A stretch of 64,000 bases of DNA from Aldrovandia affinis (GCA_029706075.1 JAINUG010000015.1:4003154-4067153); one strand, 5' to 3'. Counted from the stretch's first letter, positions 27,917 to 42,627 are shown. Notes: a model not told the origin generated them from the sequence alone. A program made the numbers and translations.

Positions 27917-28123
27917 ACGCGCCACAGGGCCTGGAGCCGCGAGTCCAGATGGCGGAGAATGAGGCGGAGCCAGCGGAGCAGCTCCCGTACGCCAGCGAGC
28001 CCGTCGCCGAGGGCCCCGTCAAGGGCCGTAGTCCCTTCGGCTACGTGGGCATAGAGGCCGTACTGGACCAGATGAGACACAAGGCCATGAAGACCGGCTT
28101 TGAGTTCAACATCATGGTCGTTG
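27917..28123 (+). CDS. septin12: Septin exon 2 (first coding exon), residues 1-59
   Basis: The acceptor is CCCCTGCAG ending at 27,916 and the donor is GTAAGT at 28,124. Translation from the ATG at 27,949 gives MAENEAEP and onward, through the basic helix [10 protein letters not shown] to NIMVVG, where the Gly59 codon is split after its first base. The ATG has G at +4 and C at -3, a moderate context. The 32 bases upstream stay open in frame, so translation could also enter from an upstream exon. Confidence 0.88.
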
Positions 28124-31100
28124 GTAAGTATAAGCAAGTAAACACCGTGGTGCATGTGTCTAGTAGATCCAATCTCTGGCAGTGAGCCTTAGTAGCATGA
28201 ACTAAAGCCACGCTCGTGTGAAACCGGCACCCTGACATTTATGGTGCTATGATAAGAGGATGAGCAGTTGCATTTTGTCTGGCTTTTCAAACGTGTTCAA
28301 TACTGTTCTCTCACAGCAAAGACCACACTGGAAGATGCAGCTGGCTTGGCCATGCAGTTGAGCACGTGCACAATGAATTGAAGCTTCTGTTTGAGACTTA
28401 ATCTTTATAAACAGTAAGGAAGCGGGCTCTAGCGCACAGAACAGCCGTTGCGGTTTATCAGGACTGCTGGAGATGGGCAAACAGAAAGCTCCGTCTTTAT
28501 ACAGAGGAAATGGAGAGACCTGAACAGGAAGCGTAGTGGGATGGCATGTGTGATGCACTGGGTGCAGTATTTCTTTCAGTGTCTTTTAATCGTTGGTTGC
28601 TATAATATTAAGCTGTAAGAGAAATAAAAATCCTCTTGCATGGTGAAATTGTTCTGTGCATTAGGCATCATGACTGTAATTAGATGTTTAATATCAAACA
28701 AATATCAAACTCCTGCACGTCTTTGTCAATAGTGCTGCTGCGGAAGTGGTCTTAATATTAGGATCTCCATCGCCCAGGCACGTTACAGATATTCGAAATC
28801 CAAATTAATCTCAGTGGAATCCGTGAACACACATTGGCCTGTTTTGGATGTCAAACATCTTCACATGGTGTGGGTTTGTCACAGTCAATGGTGGCAGTTT
28901 TAAAGTACAATGTCATACATTCATCTGCATTAGAGGTGGTTTAGGAGAAATCAGTGCACTAACTGAGGTGACAGAATTGACGGAAGTGTTAAGTTACTTT
29001 CTCAACATTTAAATAACAATAACATATAATGAAAATATGTAAGCAATGCTTCCTTAAATTCGTAATTAAAAATTAAGGCTGAACCACGATGCTTGTTGTC
29101 CTCTTTCCAATGAAATTGAAAATAGCTCACATCCGTGCAAAGCGCAGTGCATGCAGTCAATAGGCAAGGTGTCACACACTAAGCATAAACATCATGTGGT
29201 TTACCAGTTACTGTTTCAAAGTGGAGGTCTATTTTAATATCTGCCCAGTTACACTTGTATGGTGACCAGGGAACTGGGTGAGGGGAAAAACAGTGCTTAA
29301 TCATAATACCACTCGTGATATGATTTTTGACTGTTGACTATGTGTTCCATTGCATAGCTGTTACATAACATAGTTGAGGATGCGATGCGTTATTTGGGCA
29401 CGATCTACAGCACAGGCCCAGGAAAGTTCGCTTTAGTGCGGTAGAATCCAGCTGTGCGGGAAATAACCATTTGAAACAAGAGAAAGACCCTTTTTTACCG
29501 CGGACGTGATATGGAATGTTTTGAAATGGTATGGCAGCGGTTAGGTTGGAGGTACAGTATTGTTCCTGAAGCGATGGGAGATGTCGCACTCCAGGCCGCT
29601 TGTTGAGACTGACTGAGCCAAGGAGACAAAATAACTTTCGCTAGTTCATGGCAGGGAGCAGTGGGACATCTGCCTGCCACAACCTGGACCAATCACAGCG
29701 CACCACACGCAGACTCTCTCATGCTGCCATGGCTTCTCCTAGGCCACCATCTGCTCCCAAAGGGGGTTGGGGGTTGGGGAATGGGGGATAGGAATGGGAG
29801 GGGGGGCATTTTGAACAGATTCAAATTTACAACCAGTGTACAGTGAAGCTGAATCTTCGCTTTGTTTGGCGTGGGCTTGCTGTGGCTGAGCTGGTCCCAG
29901 TTTGTATCCTGAGGTGACCACAGGATTTATGAGACAAGTGAGCAGAGAGCGGTCCCAGCAATAGGCATTCAAAGTAATCCTGGTCTTGGCAACAGCTTAT
30001 ACTTATTTCTATGGCTGCCAAATAGTCTGTGTCCTTTATTGTTCTGGCTGTACAATGTTTGGTGGTTTTGTGCGGCTGTGTAACATTCATTGGTTGTCCG
30101 GTGCCTTGTTTTCCAGTTTCTAAAACTGCCAAACCTTTCATGAAAGGGTCATATAAAATGAGTGGTAGACCTCAAAAGTAATAAATATCCAAACCGACTG
30201 AAGCAATGTACAGATTATGCTGTTCTGTTTACAGTGTAACATTAGCTGCAATGAGGCCTGATCATGCAATTATTTGGTTCAAAAATTTAGAGAAGTCTGT
30301 AGAAGGAGATGCACTCTCCTGCAGGTAGGCCAGCTTCTGTGGCCGCGCCTATGTATGCTGTCCTCCTGAAGTGGAACACAACAGGCATGGGCGCTCTTCT
30401 CCATGTGCCAATGGTGGAATCCTGTATAACATGAGTCATTCTCTCCCAGAAACGAAAAGAAAAGAACATGTTTTCTTTGCATGAGGCGGTGGAAAATGTA
30501 GCTCATCAGCACAGTGCCTGCAACGGAGGGCCCTGCCGGCTGCCCTGGGATGAATCCCGTTTTGAATCAGAGGAAGAATGCCCAACGTGAACTTTCGACG
30601 CTCCTCTCCAAAGCCAGAATCGTGTACTTTAATCGAGCGGTTTTAACAAAAACCAGCACGCGGCCCTGGGTCTCCGCGCCTCGGTGAGCGATCAATCACG
30701 TGCCGTGTGCGTCCAACAGCGAGAGGCACCGGCCACTACAGAGGCGCTGGCCGTGCTGATTTATTGGCCCTTAACCAGAAGGCGAACAGCACCTCAAAGG
30801 GAAGAAAAAACTATTCACGTGCCCTTGAAGTCACTTTTATTGTACGGCTTCAGAATGCCTGAGAGTGAAGTCTCTGCTCTGAGCCGTTAGAAACTCGCGC
30901 ACACAGAGCTTGCGTCCCTGGAGACCTCCAACTGTCCTGGATTCACCTTGGGCTGGAGACAGATGTAACAGTGTCACGCTTGTCTCTTGGAGAATTTGAC
31001 CAGCTTTGCACTCTGCTGGAGAATGTGCTTCCTCTTTCTATTCATATATACATGGTGATGTAGTAAGGGAAATATAATTCTGAGATTGTTTTACATTTGC

Positions 31101-32406
31101 GCTTGTGGAAGGGTTTATTGTGTCATTAGAAATGTGTGCTAATTCAATAGGCCATTTATGACCATGCGATGTGTAGCAGGAATTCCTGAATCAAGTTTTT
31201 TTTTCTGAATGGAAACAGAGGAATTACTTGTGCTGAAATATAATTACCATTAGTGTGTCCATGTAACATTTTGGCAGACGTTTGTTTGTGTTTTGTTATG
31301 GCGTTATTGGTAGAAATGCATTACCTTATGCATAAATAAAGCAAGGAGCTGGAGCCAGGAGCTGGAGCCAGGAAGCAATCTATCTGTCTATATATCCTGG
31401 CTGACACTGTCCAGACAGGCATGACATGCGTCATCGTTCAGTGAGGGTTATGAGAGTCTGTGCCATCTTGTCTGGCATTGAACAATTTCAGTCACAAATC
31501 ACAAAGTGCATTCACCCATTGCCATAAGGTGTCCTATTTGATTGTAAAAAGCTATCACTGGACATATTTTGCACAATGCTATTCAGACAATGATATTCAT
31601 TTTTACAGGCCGTGTATATATATATGCATATTTACATGCCTAACATAGTGCTCAGTGCAGTTCCTTAGATGGAAAAGGGAGCTATTCAGATTAAATATAT
31701 GCTTTGATAAAAAGTGCTTCACTCCTGAGGCTAATGTTGATCTGTGTAAACGTCTTCTGTCAAGTCGGGGCCTAGCCCTGTGAGTAGCTGATAACATCCG
31801 AAGGAGGTTGAACCAGTTCAGAAGGTATACTTACTTTATTATTTATTGATATGACTATCAGTAGTCATAAAGAGGAGATCAAAGGAGCTTGTTTTGATAG
31901 AATGTCACAAAAATGCATACCCTTTAAATGTGACAGGAATAACTAGTGTATTTATTAGAAAAATGATGTATTCGGAAATATCTGTCAGTTGGTCATTGGG
32001 AATCGAAAATACTTAATCTGTCATTGTGGTATAAATCCTGCTGTTGCTCTGCGTTCACCGTAAGTAACCTAAGACTGACTGACTTGTGTTTCTGATCCTT
32101 TTTGGAATATATCAGGCTGACACCTCTCGAGATATAGCAGAGGCCCGCGTAGTAATGCAGGAGAAAGGCTTACGGAACTGCTGTCCTTTTCTAAGGACGT
32201 TGGACTTCTCCTTTTATGGAAACAAAAGCATTTTCCTGTAACCTCATCTGTCATCAAACATTTTCTTGAGATTTCTACTCCACAGGAACATGGAACTTAT
32301 TAAAACATTATATACCCTGCCCCCCATTTCTCACTCAAACACGCACATATTCAACCACTCTCTCACGCACACACACATACACACACATAAACACAGACGC
32401 ACAAAC

Positions 32407-32437
<31 letters not shown>

Positions 32438-34681
32438 TTCAACCACTCTCTCACGCATGCACATATGCACACATACACGCACACAAAGACACACACCACA
32501 CACAGGCACAGAAAGAGTCCCATTATCTTTTCTAAGGCAAGAATTCCAAGCCCTTTGTCTGGCCGAGGGTGCTGTGGAATCTCTAGGCCCGAGGTGTTTG
32601 TGATGGCTGTGACAAAAGAAGTCTCAGTGAGCCTCCTCAGGTGAGATCTTATGTCCATGATAAATCAGGCTCCCCGAGGCAGGGCCATTCACCAAAGAAC
32701 CATGACACACACACACACACACTCCTCCCTCTCATAATGTCCCATGCGCAACACCCTGACCCCAGCGAGGTGCCTGCCTGACACATGGTTCTAATTTTGT
32801 TTTACACAAGTCCTGTTGTTCGTGCCGCATGGAGATGTCAAGCCAGACCGGAAGATCAAGAGAACTTAGTTGACCTTATTCCTGAGCTTATCCACCCTAT
32901 TTAATTGGTTGCTTGTTTGGCTCCATGTAATTTACAGGCTGTGGGGGGAAAAAAAGAAGAAAATGGAAAATGTGCTTTATTAGTAAGCTCATGGTAAGGG
33001 ACTGTGGACAAAGGTGAAGGTGTTCATTTGGTTTTGTCTGCTTTGTTGGCAGCTGCTTAGCCTTTGGGCCAGAGGTTATCTATGAGTAAGAAAATTGTCA
33101 ACGCCTTCTAACTAACACCTACGACTAAACAGTGGTAAACAAATAAAAGGTGGTGAAAGAGGAGGGGAAAAGTCAGTGAAATGTAGGCGTTATTCCCTGG
33201 GCCAAAGACAATGACCTACAATGCCCTGGAAAATGATTCCAACTTTGTGAATTAGTTTGGAAATCTGCACAACGTTGATTTGACATTTTGTTAAATGCAA
33301 CAAGTTGTAGCGTTGAGTAGGTGCTTTCAGAAAACTGGCAAGTAATTCTGTTTGCATAATTCCTATTGTTCTCCATCCAGGATAGAATCACACCACTGCA
33401 TATTACCTGTTAAATAACTACACCGTCTAAAACAAATAAAATGCATCAGCATTTAAGCTGATTTATAGCAAAGTTAAGTCATCACAAAAGCATTTTGGAA
33501 TGTAAGCCATGTTTTCATTTATTCATAATATTGGGTGTCAGTTATCCCCTCCTTGCATGGACATTGAGCTTAACATTTGTTGGACCATTAAATTGATATA
33601 AAATATGCAACGTGACTTTCTGATTAAAACTGAGATTACACATTTCAATGGCTCAGCATCTTAAATGCACGTGTTCAAAATGCACACGACTTGAAAGCAA
33701 GCTTCGATGAATAGTGCAGATGTTCACAAGAAATTGCCTATAAGCAAAACACCCTGCTTCACTCATCACAAGATCGTCCGTGTTTCACATGTTTAAACTG
33801 GTCTTGTTTTTGAAATATTGGAAGAGGATTTGCCCTTTATGTTCATCTGACAGCAGGTTAGCTTCATCCGTAGCGTTACCTCACCACAGTTAAAGGAAGG
33901 CCAGTGGAGTGACATAACAGCTTTGAAAATTACAATGTTTGGAAAGCACTGTGTCACGTAACTGGTTATCAGGGGATCTGCACATCTCACATGGTTTGAC
34001 CTGGTGGGGAGAAAACCAGATGTTCAGCTGGAAGTGTTGACCTTTCATCTTCTCTGTGGAACATCAGAATATTACTCATTAGGCGTTTGATTGTTACTTC
34101 ACTTCTTCTCATTTTGTTTGGGGCACTTTGTCTGCATCTCCATGCTGAGAGATTGTGTGTTCAGAGTGCCGTAAGCACAGTTGGTGGGAAGGAGGGTGAA
34201 TCACCACGTAGTAACATGTGAGTCACTCCACTTTTCATAAAGTGTGCGATTCTTGTTGTTGTTTAAAAAAAAAAAAAAAGGTTCCAGAAACGCACACTGC
34301 ATTTTTATACAGTCTCAGAATGTCAGTCCGGCTCCTCTGAAAAACGTGATCGCAGCTTTGCACGTTCACTTTTGTTCAATACCTTTTTTTGTCTGTTCCA
34401 TGTACAGTTTGCAACGGTGTAAAAGCGCTGCAGCAGAAGTGTTTGAAGCCTGTTATAGTGTCCTCTCCTGGCCGTGGAGGTCAGCAGTCCCGAGTGTTAA
34501 CGGCAACCAGCAACTAATTGACTCCTTAGCAACTCCTCAGGTTAAGTCCTGTTTCTCAAACACTGCACCACGCTGCCGCCCAGCAGGGTGTTGCACTGAG
34601 TTAAAGTTGCCACATTGCATTGCAGGGGAAGGAGTCCTGTTCAGACAGGATAGGAGCATTTCCTGACTAAAGCAGATACAT

Positions 34682-34726
<45 letters not shown>

Positions 34727-37700
34727 ATGGGCCGTGAGACACAGCGGAGTGGGGAGAAACTGACAGATCTGCTTTCGCACTGTGGGAATACAGGAAGCTG
34801 CGTGTTGTAGACAGGAAGTGGATAGTGCTCTGGACCTGTCAGAGTGCGAACCGGAGGCCTAGGCACGTGGTGCACGTACGCCGCCCCGTCCGGGCTGCTG
34901 GGGCTCAAGTGAATCGGCTCAAACCAGGATGACAGGACTTGTACACGGCCTCCTGCTCCCCACCGCCGCGCCTCTTCCCCTCCCCTGCAGGCCGTGCTCA
35001 TTCCTCAGTGTCTTCCAGTGCCGTGTGGAAACGATCACACCAAGCCAGCATTAAAGCCTGGTGCTTTAAAAATGCACTGCGCTTCCTCACGAAATGCCTT
35101 ACACTCTCACCTTCAGGGCTTTGTACGCGAACTCGCATCAACTATTACAATCTGATGTGTTTTATCATATGCATCAAGTACTTACACGCACAATTTCTCA
35201 TCCACTATCGGCGATTTCTCCCGGAGCGACAAACGAAAGGATTTAGGTGGCGTTCGAAAGTTTGAAACACACTTCATTACCAGTTTCCTATCAGGATTTT
35301 TGTGTTTTATTCTAGCTTTCATGTGGTTTGATGAGTCAAGGGCTTAGCAGAGAAGATCAGAGAGAGGTTTAAACACAGTCATGTGGAAGCGAGTGCTTGC
35401 ATGACTCAAAACACTGAACACCTGAAATGTGCTTTAGCTTCCATCCAGAAGAGTTTGTCAAATGAATTGCAACACACTGTCTGCCCTTCCTCTATGAGCG
35501 TTTGTGTCTGTTGATGTGTCGTTGAAGACAAGCATGGCAGTGTCTAGTCAACATCCTGTCCAATAATCATATGCACATATACATGTAATAATTGCTGTAC
35601 ATATGCAGTGCATGCTATTGTCACATAAATGGCCTTACTCATCATTCCCCTTCTAGTTTTAAATATCAAATGCTTTTCAAGGCCTGGTGTTCGAGCAGTG
35701 GATTTTCAGTTGCAAGTCAAACTGAGGCGGACTATCCCATTTTCTACAGTGCAGTTTGTGCCCCATAAATTGCACATCTCTGGCTTCCTGTGAAGTGCAG
35801 ACCCGGCATAAATCCATCAGCACTCCCAGTTAGAGCAGTCAGACACGAACAATTCTGCACCGTCCGTCTTCCGTGTTGAGGGTCCAATCATTTTGTCCCG
35901 TGACAGCTCCCTCGGGTGACCATGTGTCGGCACGGTGATAAAGTGACTGCGGTGACAGCTGACATATGGGTCCTCCCCGTTGAAAAGGTGCCATTCATTT
36001 AATATCTGGAGAGCTGGATGCTTTGCGCTAACTGATGGATTTGGGAGTGGCTGTTGTCAGGGCAGGAAAAATGACAGGAAATGGCTGTGTGTTTCTTTTT
36101 TTTCTTTTTAGAGCGCTGGACTTTGATAATTGAGTCACTGTGTGTATGTTGTCAATCTTTAAGTAAAATAAAATCTTTATGATTCGTGTAAAATCATAAA
36201 AATGTTGATTTGTGAGGTTAAATATTTACCTCCAAGGCTTGGAACTTTTTTTGTATTTTTTGTTTTGGAAAGTAGTGAAATATCTCATGCCAGTCTGCAT
36301 GTCTCATTAGCCAAAGACTGACCATGTGGAATGCTGTCTTCAGCTTTGGCTGGCCTGCCTCCTGACTTTCCTGCACCAATCATGTATTCAAAAATGTTCT
36401 TTTCCTGAATCACAAGCCGTCTTGCGGAATTGTGCGCTTCTGCTCTTCAGCTCCTTTGATCAATATCCAGAGAGAGATGCTTTTTGGTTTCCATCCTGTT
36501 GTATCCAAGACTATCGTTTTACCAAGAATTGCAAAATGACAGACTAGGCCGTTTTGTATTTGATAAATAAGACCATACTACTTGTAAAATTCCTTCAGGC
36601 CTGGATGGAATAAACTCCACAAAATGAAATCTTAAAGCTTTTTTTTATTAAAGGGGGACTAAAGAGTTGTGTTGTGGGTACAGGGTGATGACATCACTGG
36701 GGGGTTCACCATTGAATTGGAGGGCAATTCCGTTTCGATGTCAGGTTCAACTGACAGGTCAACTAGAGCATCATATTGAAGTGCATTGGATAACTAGATA
36801 GGAGTTTTGTCAATTCTGAATAACAATAAATCAGGAAATTTGTATTTATAAACAATAATCACATAGGGATTTTCAAACAAATCCGTCACTGACTGGTTGA
36901 CAAGTGTGTGACAGCTGCAGGGAGTCATCCAGCAAAGATATCTGCAGGTGAAAATCTTGCATTTGGGTTTATTGTGCCCAATAAAAATGATGTGCTCAGA
37001 AAATAATAGATGTCAACTTTTATCAAACAAAATGCCTTTGTTTTGGTTGTCTTCTGCAGGTCAGAGTGGTCTTGGCAAGTCGACTCTGGTGAACACGTTA
37101 TTCAAATCGAAAGTGAGTCGGAAATCTTGCACACCGAATTATGAGGAGAAGATCCCCAAGACTGTGAACATGCAGTCTATCAGCCATGGTAAGTCCTGCA
37201 GAATTGGGCTATTTCATCTTAAAGACAGTCTTACAAAGCCATATACACACATGTTGAACATGTTTGATGCCAATGATAGACAAAATGCAAAAAGTTGATT
37301 AAATTATTATTATTATTATTGTTATGTAGTTGCATACCAGATTATATTGTTTAGGGTTACTTAAATTTTTTTACATTAGCATTGCTTAGATTTTTGTTTA
37401 TGGATCTGGGTCATTAATTGCAGCAATTCAGGTCATGTTCATTGCTTAATGATTCAATTAATGCGCACCACCTTAAAATTGGCACTACAACCTTCTAGTT
37501 ACAAGTTGACTCATTTAACCTCTTGACTCGGTCATGTGACAGACCAAATAAAAGCAAAGAGAGGGAAAAGATTTGAATGATTTTCTCCCGGTGATAAACT
37601 TGGATGGGGAGCCAGGACATTGCAAAAGCCAGCTCTCAGAAGTGTGGAGTTTGGATGTCTGGGAAGGTGATGGATTAGAAGTGAAAACCGCTCCGCTGCT

Positions 37701-40700
37701 CAGATGCTAAGAATCCCACTTATGCTCCTGGGGGCCAGTCCCACAGCTATCATCATGTTGTGTTTCAGCATGAAAAAAGACAATGGCCCACACTGGCCCA
37801 GTTTACCTCCCGCTCCCAGATAGGGATCCGGCAGACACTTCCCCCTTTCTGTCTCCCTGTGTGGCGAGAGTCACTCTGACGGATCACAGAGAACAGGCTT
37901 ATCACTGATGGCCTCTGCTGCAGACAGTTCTGACAGAGTGATCAGGGGCAGAATTCCTGCCAAAGACCAGAACGAAATCAGGGAAGGTGATCAAGTGGTG
38001 CATCTTATCGGTTTTCCTGGCTCTTGGCTTACTGGAGTAATGTCAACAGGAAGCAAAGGTCTGCAGTCAAAGCCATAAAAGCCTCCACCTTTTAATTTTC
38101 TCTTTTGTCTTGGACTTTTCCTGTCCTGTGGTTAAAAAGGATTCTAGGATCTGTCATGTAAGTGTTCTCAGAATGCCCTGTTAGGCCCACATAATCCCGT
38201 AGACAAGATAAATGCATGTACATGTCACCGTTACCACCTTTTGCTTCTACTGGTTGAGGAAGGTTGCGAACATACGGTACGGCACACACTAGGGTGATAT
38301 TGTAGTATAATGGTTAGGGAACTGGGTTTGTAGCTCAAAGATTGCTGGTTCGATTCCCAGGTGGGGTACACTGCCGTTGTACCCTTGAGCAAGGTACTTA
38401 ACCTGAATTGCTTCAGTAAAATATCCAGCTGTATAAATGGATTGTATGCAAAGAAATGGAAACTGTGTAAGCCACTCTGGATAAGAGTGTCTGCTAAAAT
38501 GCCTACAATGTAATGTAAACCTGTAGGAGAGCTGTTGCGAATTTGGGAGGAGACGTATAGGAGTTGGTAAGCAATTCAGCACAAGGAGAATACAGTTGCT
38601 TTGTTGGTAACTCTTGTAACTGGTCTTCAGAGATTGGTTCACCTTTGGTTCGCCATCATCACCTGGGGAGTTTAACTTCACAAAGCAGAAATGTTTTGTG
38701 AAGAGAATTTGCGCAGCCTTATGCTCCGAGAGGCACACACAGCACTTACAAAGCCAGCATATACACGCAGATAAAGAACCTTGATTCTCTATTTTGATTA
38801 CTGAAGCGCCGCCATGGTCAAATGAGAGGCACAAAATCACCTAAGCTGCTTTCAATCTTCCCTGTATTTCTCAGAAAAGTTCACCATGCTATTAGGATTT
38901 CATACTCTTCTATCAGAAAGACTTTTCCTTTTTTTCAGTGCACTGAAACCATTCAATCAGTATTGGAATGTGAAATTCAGGGAAAGGGTTTAGATGGATT
39001 TGCAAGATTCGGCACTAAATCGATGGGCTTTACAAGGCTGTTTTACAAATTTGTCAATCCAAATGCTGTACCTTTTTTCCTCCTCAGAGAAGAACTGGGT
39101 GAAGGTGCGGTGAATGTCGTGCCATGTTTTTTAATACAAAATTACTGTTGTAAACTTCAAACTGAAAACTGTTCGAAGCCCATATTTATTATTGGGGATG
39201 ATAAATTAACATGAGGATCAACAAGATGTCATTCAAGCTAGCCGAAGCCGGTATTATTTTGTGGTTACATACGTGTTTGCATACTAGGGTTATTTTTGAT
39301 TAAGCAAATTTTTTTGGAACAAAAACAAACATTTGTTCTTGTATTTGCATCTGGTTTACTGTTATATAAGAGAGTATTGACACAGTATACTAGCGTTCGG
39401 AGGTATTGTTTGCTGTAGGTAAGATGGGACTGAGCTGTGTATAATTATGTTTCATATAGAACTTTCTATGAGGCCTGATCATTGGGGGGGGGGGGGGCGG
39501 TGCAGTATATGAACTGCCAATGGGGTAGTGTCCTGCACCTCCACAGCTGAAAGAGAGCTGTTCTAACACGATGTCAGTCGGGGCCTGTCAAGTCAAAGAG
39601 GCGGCTCCACGCACAAATCAACAGCGTCTCGCTCATTTTTTGTGAGTAAACCGATAGCGGAGCGCAATTAATCTTTTAGCGGGGCCTTGCCTGAAAGGCA
39701 GCAGGCCCAAACACGGGGGTTTTGAAATGCCCCCGAGATTCAGTGACGGGAATACCATTAACAAGTTGGCAGAGCTGCTGGTGCAAATCGACGCGCGTCG
39801 ACCCTTTTGGTCTGGATGGCAAAGGCGCACACCACTGAGCGCCGCTTCGGGATTCGTGGGGACGGCGCTTGTGACAGACCCGTCCACACTGACACATGCC
39901 CAATGAGAGCCGCGTTAACCCAGCTTGAGCCGAAGCCACAATTTATTGTGTTACTTTACGCAGTACTGTGGGTTTGTTGGACTTTCTTTCTTCACGCCAC
40001 GTGCAACCCGGACGTCAACCTGTGCTTCAATCTTTGATTGATGCACAATCCAAATTCCTGCCATCGCTTAGGGCACTTTAATAGAGATTTAGCTACCTTA
40101 CTTTTACCAATAGACATGGTAAAGGTACAGTAGAGATTTCATCATGTGAAACGTTGAAGGGTTTGTAAATAATCACTTGCAGCATGAAAAGTTTAGACCT
40201 GATTTATGGACGTGTATGGACGTGATTTAGTCACGTTATCGCATGGCTTAACTTTTACAAATTTTTCCCCCAGTTATGTGGTAGGGTATTTACTAAGGCA
40301 TTTTACATCAAGTGCTTTGCTCAGTTGGCACACCTGAGAACCAAACCTGCAACGTTCTGGTTACAGGCGGAGTTTATTGCACCACCGCGCCATACTGACG
40401 CTGCATGCCTGATGTTGATCCTAAAAGGAAGGTGTACATCTGACAGGCCAAAATGTATTGTTACATTCCACTGCTGGAAAAGTACTGCACACAGCAACAC
40501 GGGTCACCTAAGGATCGAGACTTGGAGCAACAAACAACCATTATTGTTTTTTTCTTTTTCTCTTTTTGCATGCAACTGTCCAACCGCAGCAGAGCATTCC
40601 CCCCAACCAAAATGGAGTCTTAATTCAGGATGCAGTCAAAGCCTGGTTCTTAGATTTGTGTGTACGTTCCTGTCAGCGGCCTGCTTTGTGTAATGGTGCG

Positions 40701-42627
40701 GCCTGCTCCCGTAGCACAGCAATTATTTGAACTGCGGAGTCAGAGTTTCAGAAGGCAGGATGAAAGGCCGAGGAGGGAACACAGACGGAGTTCACTGTAT
40801 GTAACGCGACACCCGCTAGGTGTGGCCCTTCCCCACGCATTCCACGAGTGCCGCTCAGGTATTAAAGTAAATCCTATCCTTATCCTGCTCTGGCTGAGCC
40901 GTCAGAACAAATCCACAGCGCCACCACTGTGAGCCCCTGCTGGGAGCAAACAAACAAAAGGCACCATGGGAGGAGTGCTTTTAATGCTCCCAAATTACAA
41001 GTGTGGTTCTGCCTGCAAATGTGTACACCACGGGTGAATTTCTGATTTGAACTTTGCCGTTCACCCTCCAATTCCCCAATAGAGGAAATCAGATTTTTCA
41101 CAATGACTCGTATCCTCTCGCAAATGTCTGCTCCTCTTCACTTCCTCATCCCTCAGTTTGAATTATGAGCGCAGCAAGGCTGACATCTACTTTCACAATG
41201 TCTAATCCACACAGCTTTTTGTGTCAGGAGCGGGTTAACACCTTTCTCATAGACACCAATAAGACTGTCTCCCACAGCTGATTAGTGATTTTTTCCCCAG
41301 CTCAAAATGGCAATTGGCTTGCGTTGTATGGTGTGTTTCAAGTATTAAGACTTGAAATAAGGCACATAGTGACTTTACCTGGGACCAGCACTGTTTCTTG
41401 ATTTTTGTGACAAAAATTAATTGCTAGACCAAAAGGCCACAGGACTGTTACCATTTATACTGCACACAATTGCTGTGTCGTAAATAACTGGGTTCTGGGT
41501 GTGTGTTAGCATAGTTTGGCTAATGGGGGACACAGCATGCTCTCCTATATGTGTGAAATGGGTTTTGTAAATTTATGTCGCCAATTGTCAAAGACACAGT
41601 GTCATTGTCCTCCTCGTTCCCTGACATGAGTATAAGACCATTTCAGGGGCACTTTTCTGTCAACGTATGGGGAAAAGATCCAATTTCCATCTTGATTTAT
41701 GTCCGTTTCCTATAACCTTGTGAGGAGCACAGCCTTATGAGGCTGGAAAATGAACCAGGATGACCTGTAATTGCATTTCTCTCCTGCCATTATCATGAAT
41801 ATGTTTAGGAGATTCAGAACACGTCCAGTGTAACACACTAAGAGAAATCTTATCTATCCTTTTCGGTTGATAAATAATGCATTTACCCCAGTATAACAAG
41901 ATCAAGTATGGAAGGATTCTATTTGAGATCCCGTCGTAATGTGCACTGTGTGATGCATTTGTTTTCAATTATTAAGACAATTCGGCCCATTCACTTGACC
42001 TCCTGAGCTTTGTGACATCATCGCTGCAAAATAAAAGGGAGCCATCTCTGAGGTCTAACTCAGTGTGTTGTGCAATGGATAGGAAAGGGCTATTATATTT
42101 TAGATTGCGATTTATTATTTAATTTTAATTGTATTGTTATTTTCAGATCATGTTAAAAATACATTATCTTAACATAAGTTATCGAAATGGGCATTTTGTA
42201 TTATGCAAAGGACACTGAATATTTGCCCGACAGTGTATTATTATACTCACTTTCCTTTTCATGCAATTTTCTTAAAATGGCTCATTGTAAATGTATAGGA
42301 GTAGAGTGAGCGCCTGTGCACGCTGATAACTTCAGACTGCTAGAGTAAAAAAACTAATCTTTTCAGTTGGTGTAACAGGAAATCGCTCTTGACGACCACA
42401 GATGTGTTTTTCTAAATTAATTTAGAAAGCTTCCAGCAATGATAATACAGTACAATCATGTTGCACTGTATTATGTACAGGCTACAGGCAACAGGCTATT
42501 TTATATTTAAATAGCAGTGTTATTTTGTGTTTACTGGGATACATAAGCATGGTAGTTCTTAATAAATATATATATCTGTGTATGTGTATATATATGTATA
42601 TATATATATGTACACTACCGGTCAAAA

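Larger units (their letters stand above)
28124..37059 (+). other. septin12: Septin intron 2 (8.9 kb)
   Basis: The intron begins GTAAGT and ends with a T-rich tract and CTGCAG. I see no internal gene. It contains a G-run block with quadruplex potential (29,762-29,807), a CA-rich array with an internal duplication (32,337-32,505), a pure (CA)n array (34,684-34,724) and a CpG-richer patch at about 34,850-35,000. Open frames here overlap simple repeats or have no recognisable domain. Confidence 0.8.

Noticed and set aside
34244..35001. 140- and 154-codon frames on opposite strands
   Set aside because: The minus frame includes Cys-Val repeats from a (CA)n array, and neither has recognisable domains or splice support.
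38293..38365. Possible tRNA gene
   Set aside because: A- and B-box sequences are present, but no acceptor stem pairing is evident and the SINE central domain and tail follow directly. It is the tRNA-derived head of a retroposon.
38289..38840. 183-codon minus-strand open frame
   Set aside because: Its C-terminal third is antisense V-SINE sequence and the rest has no known domain.
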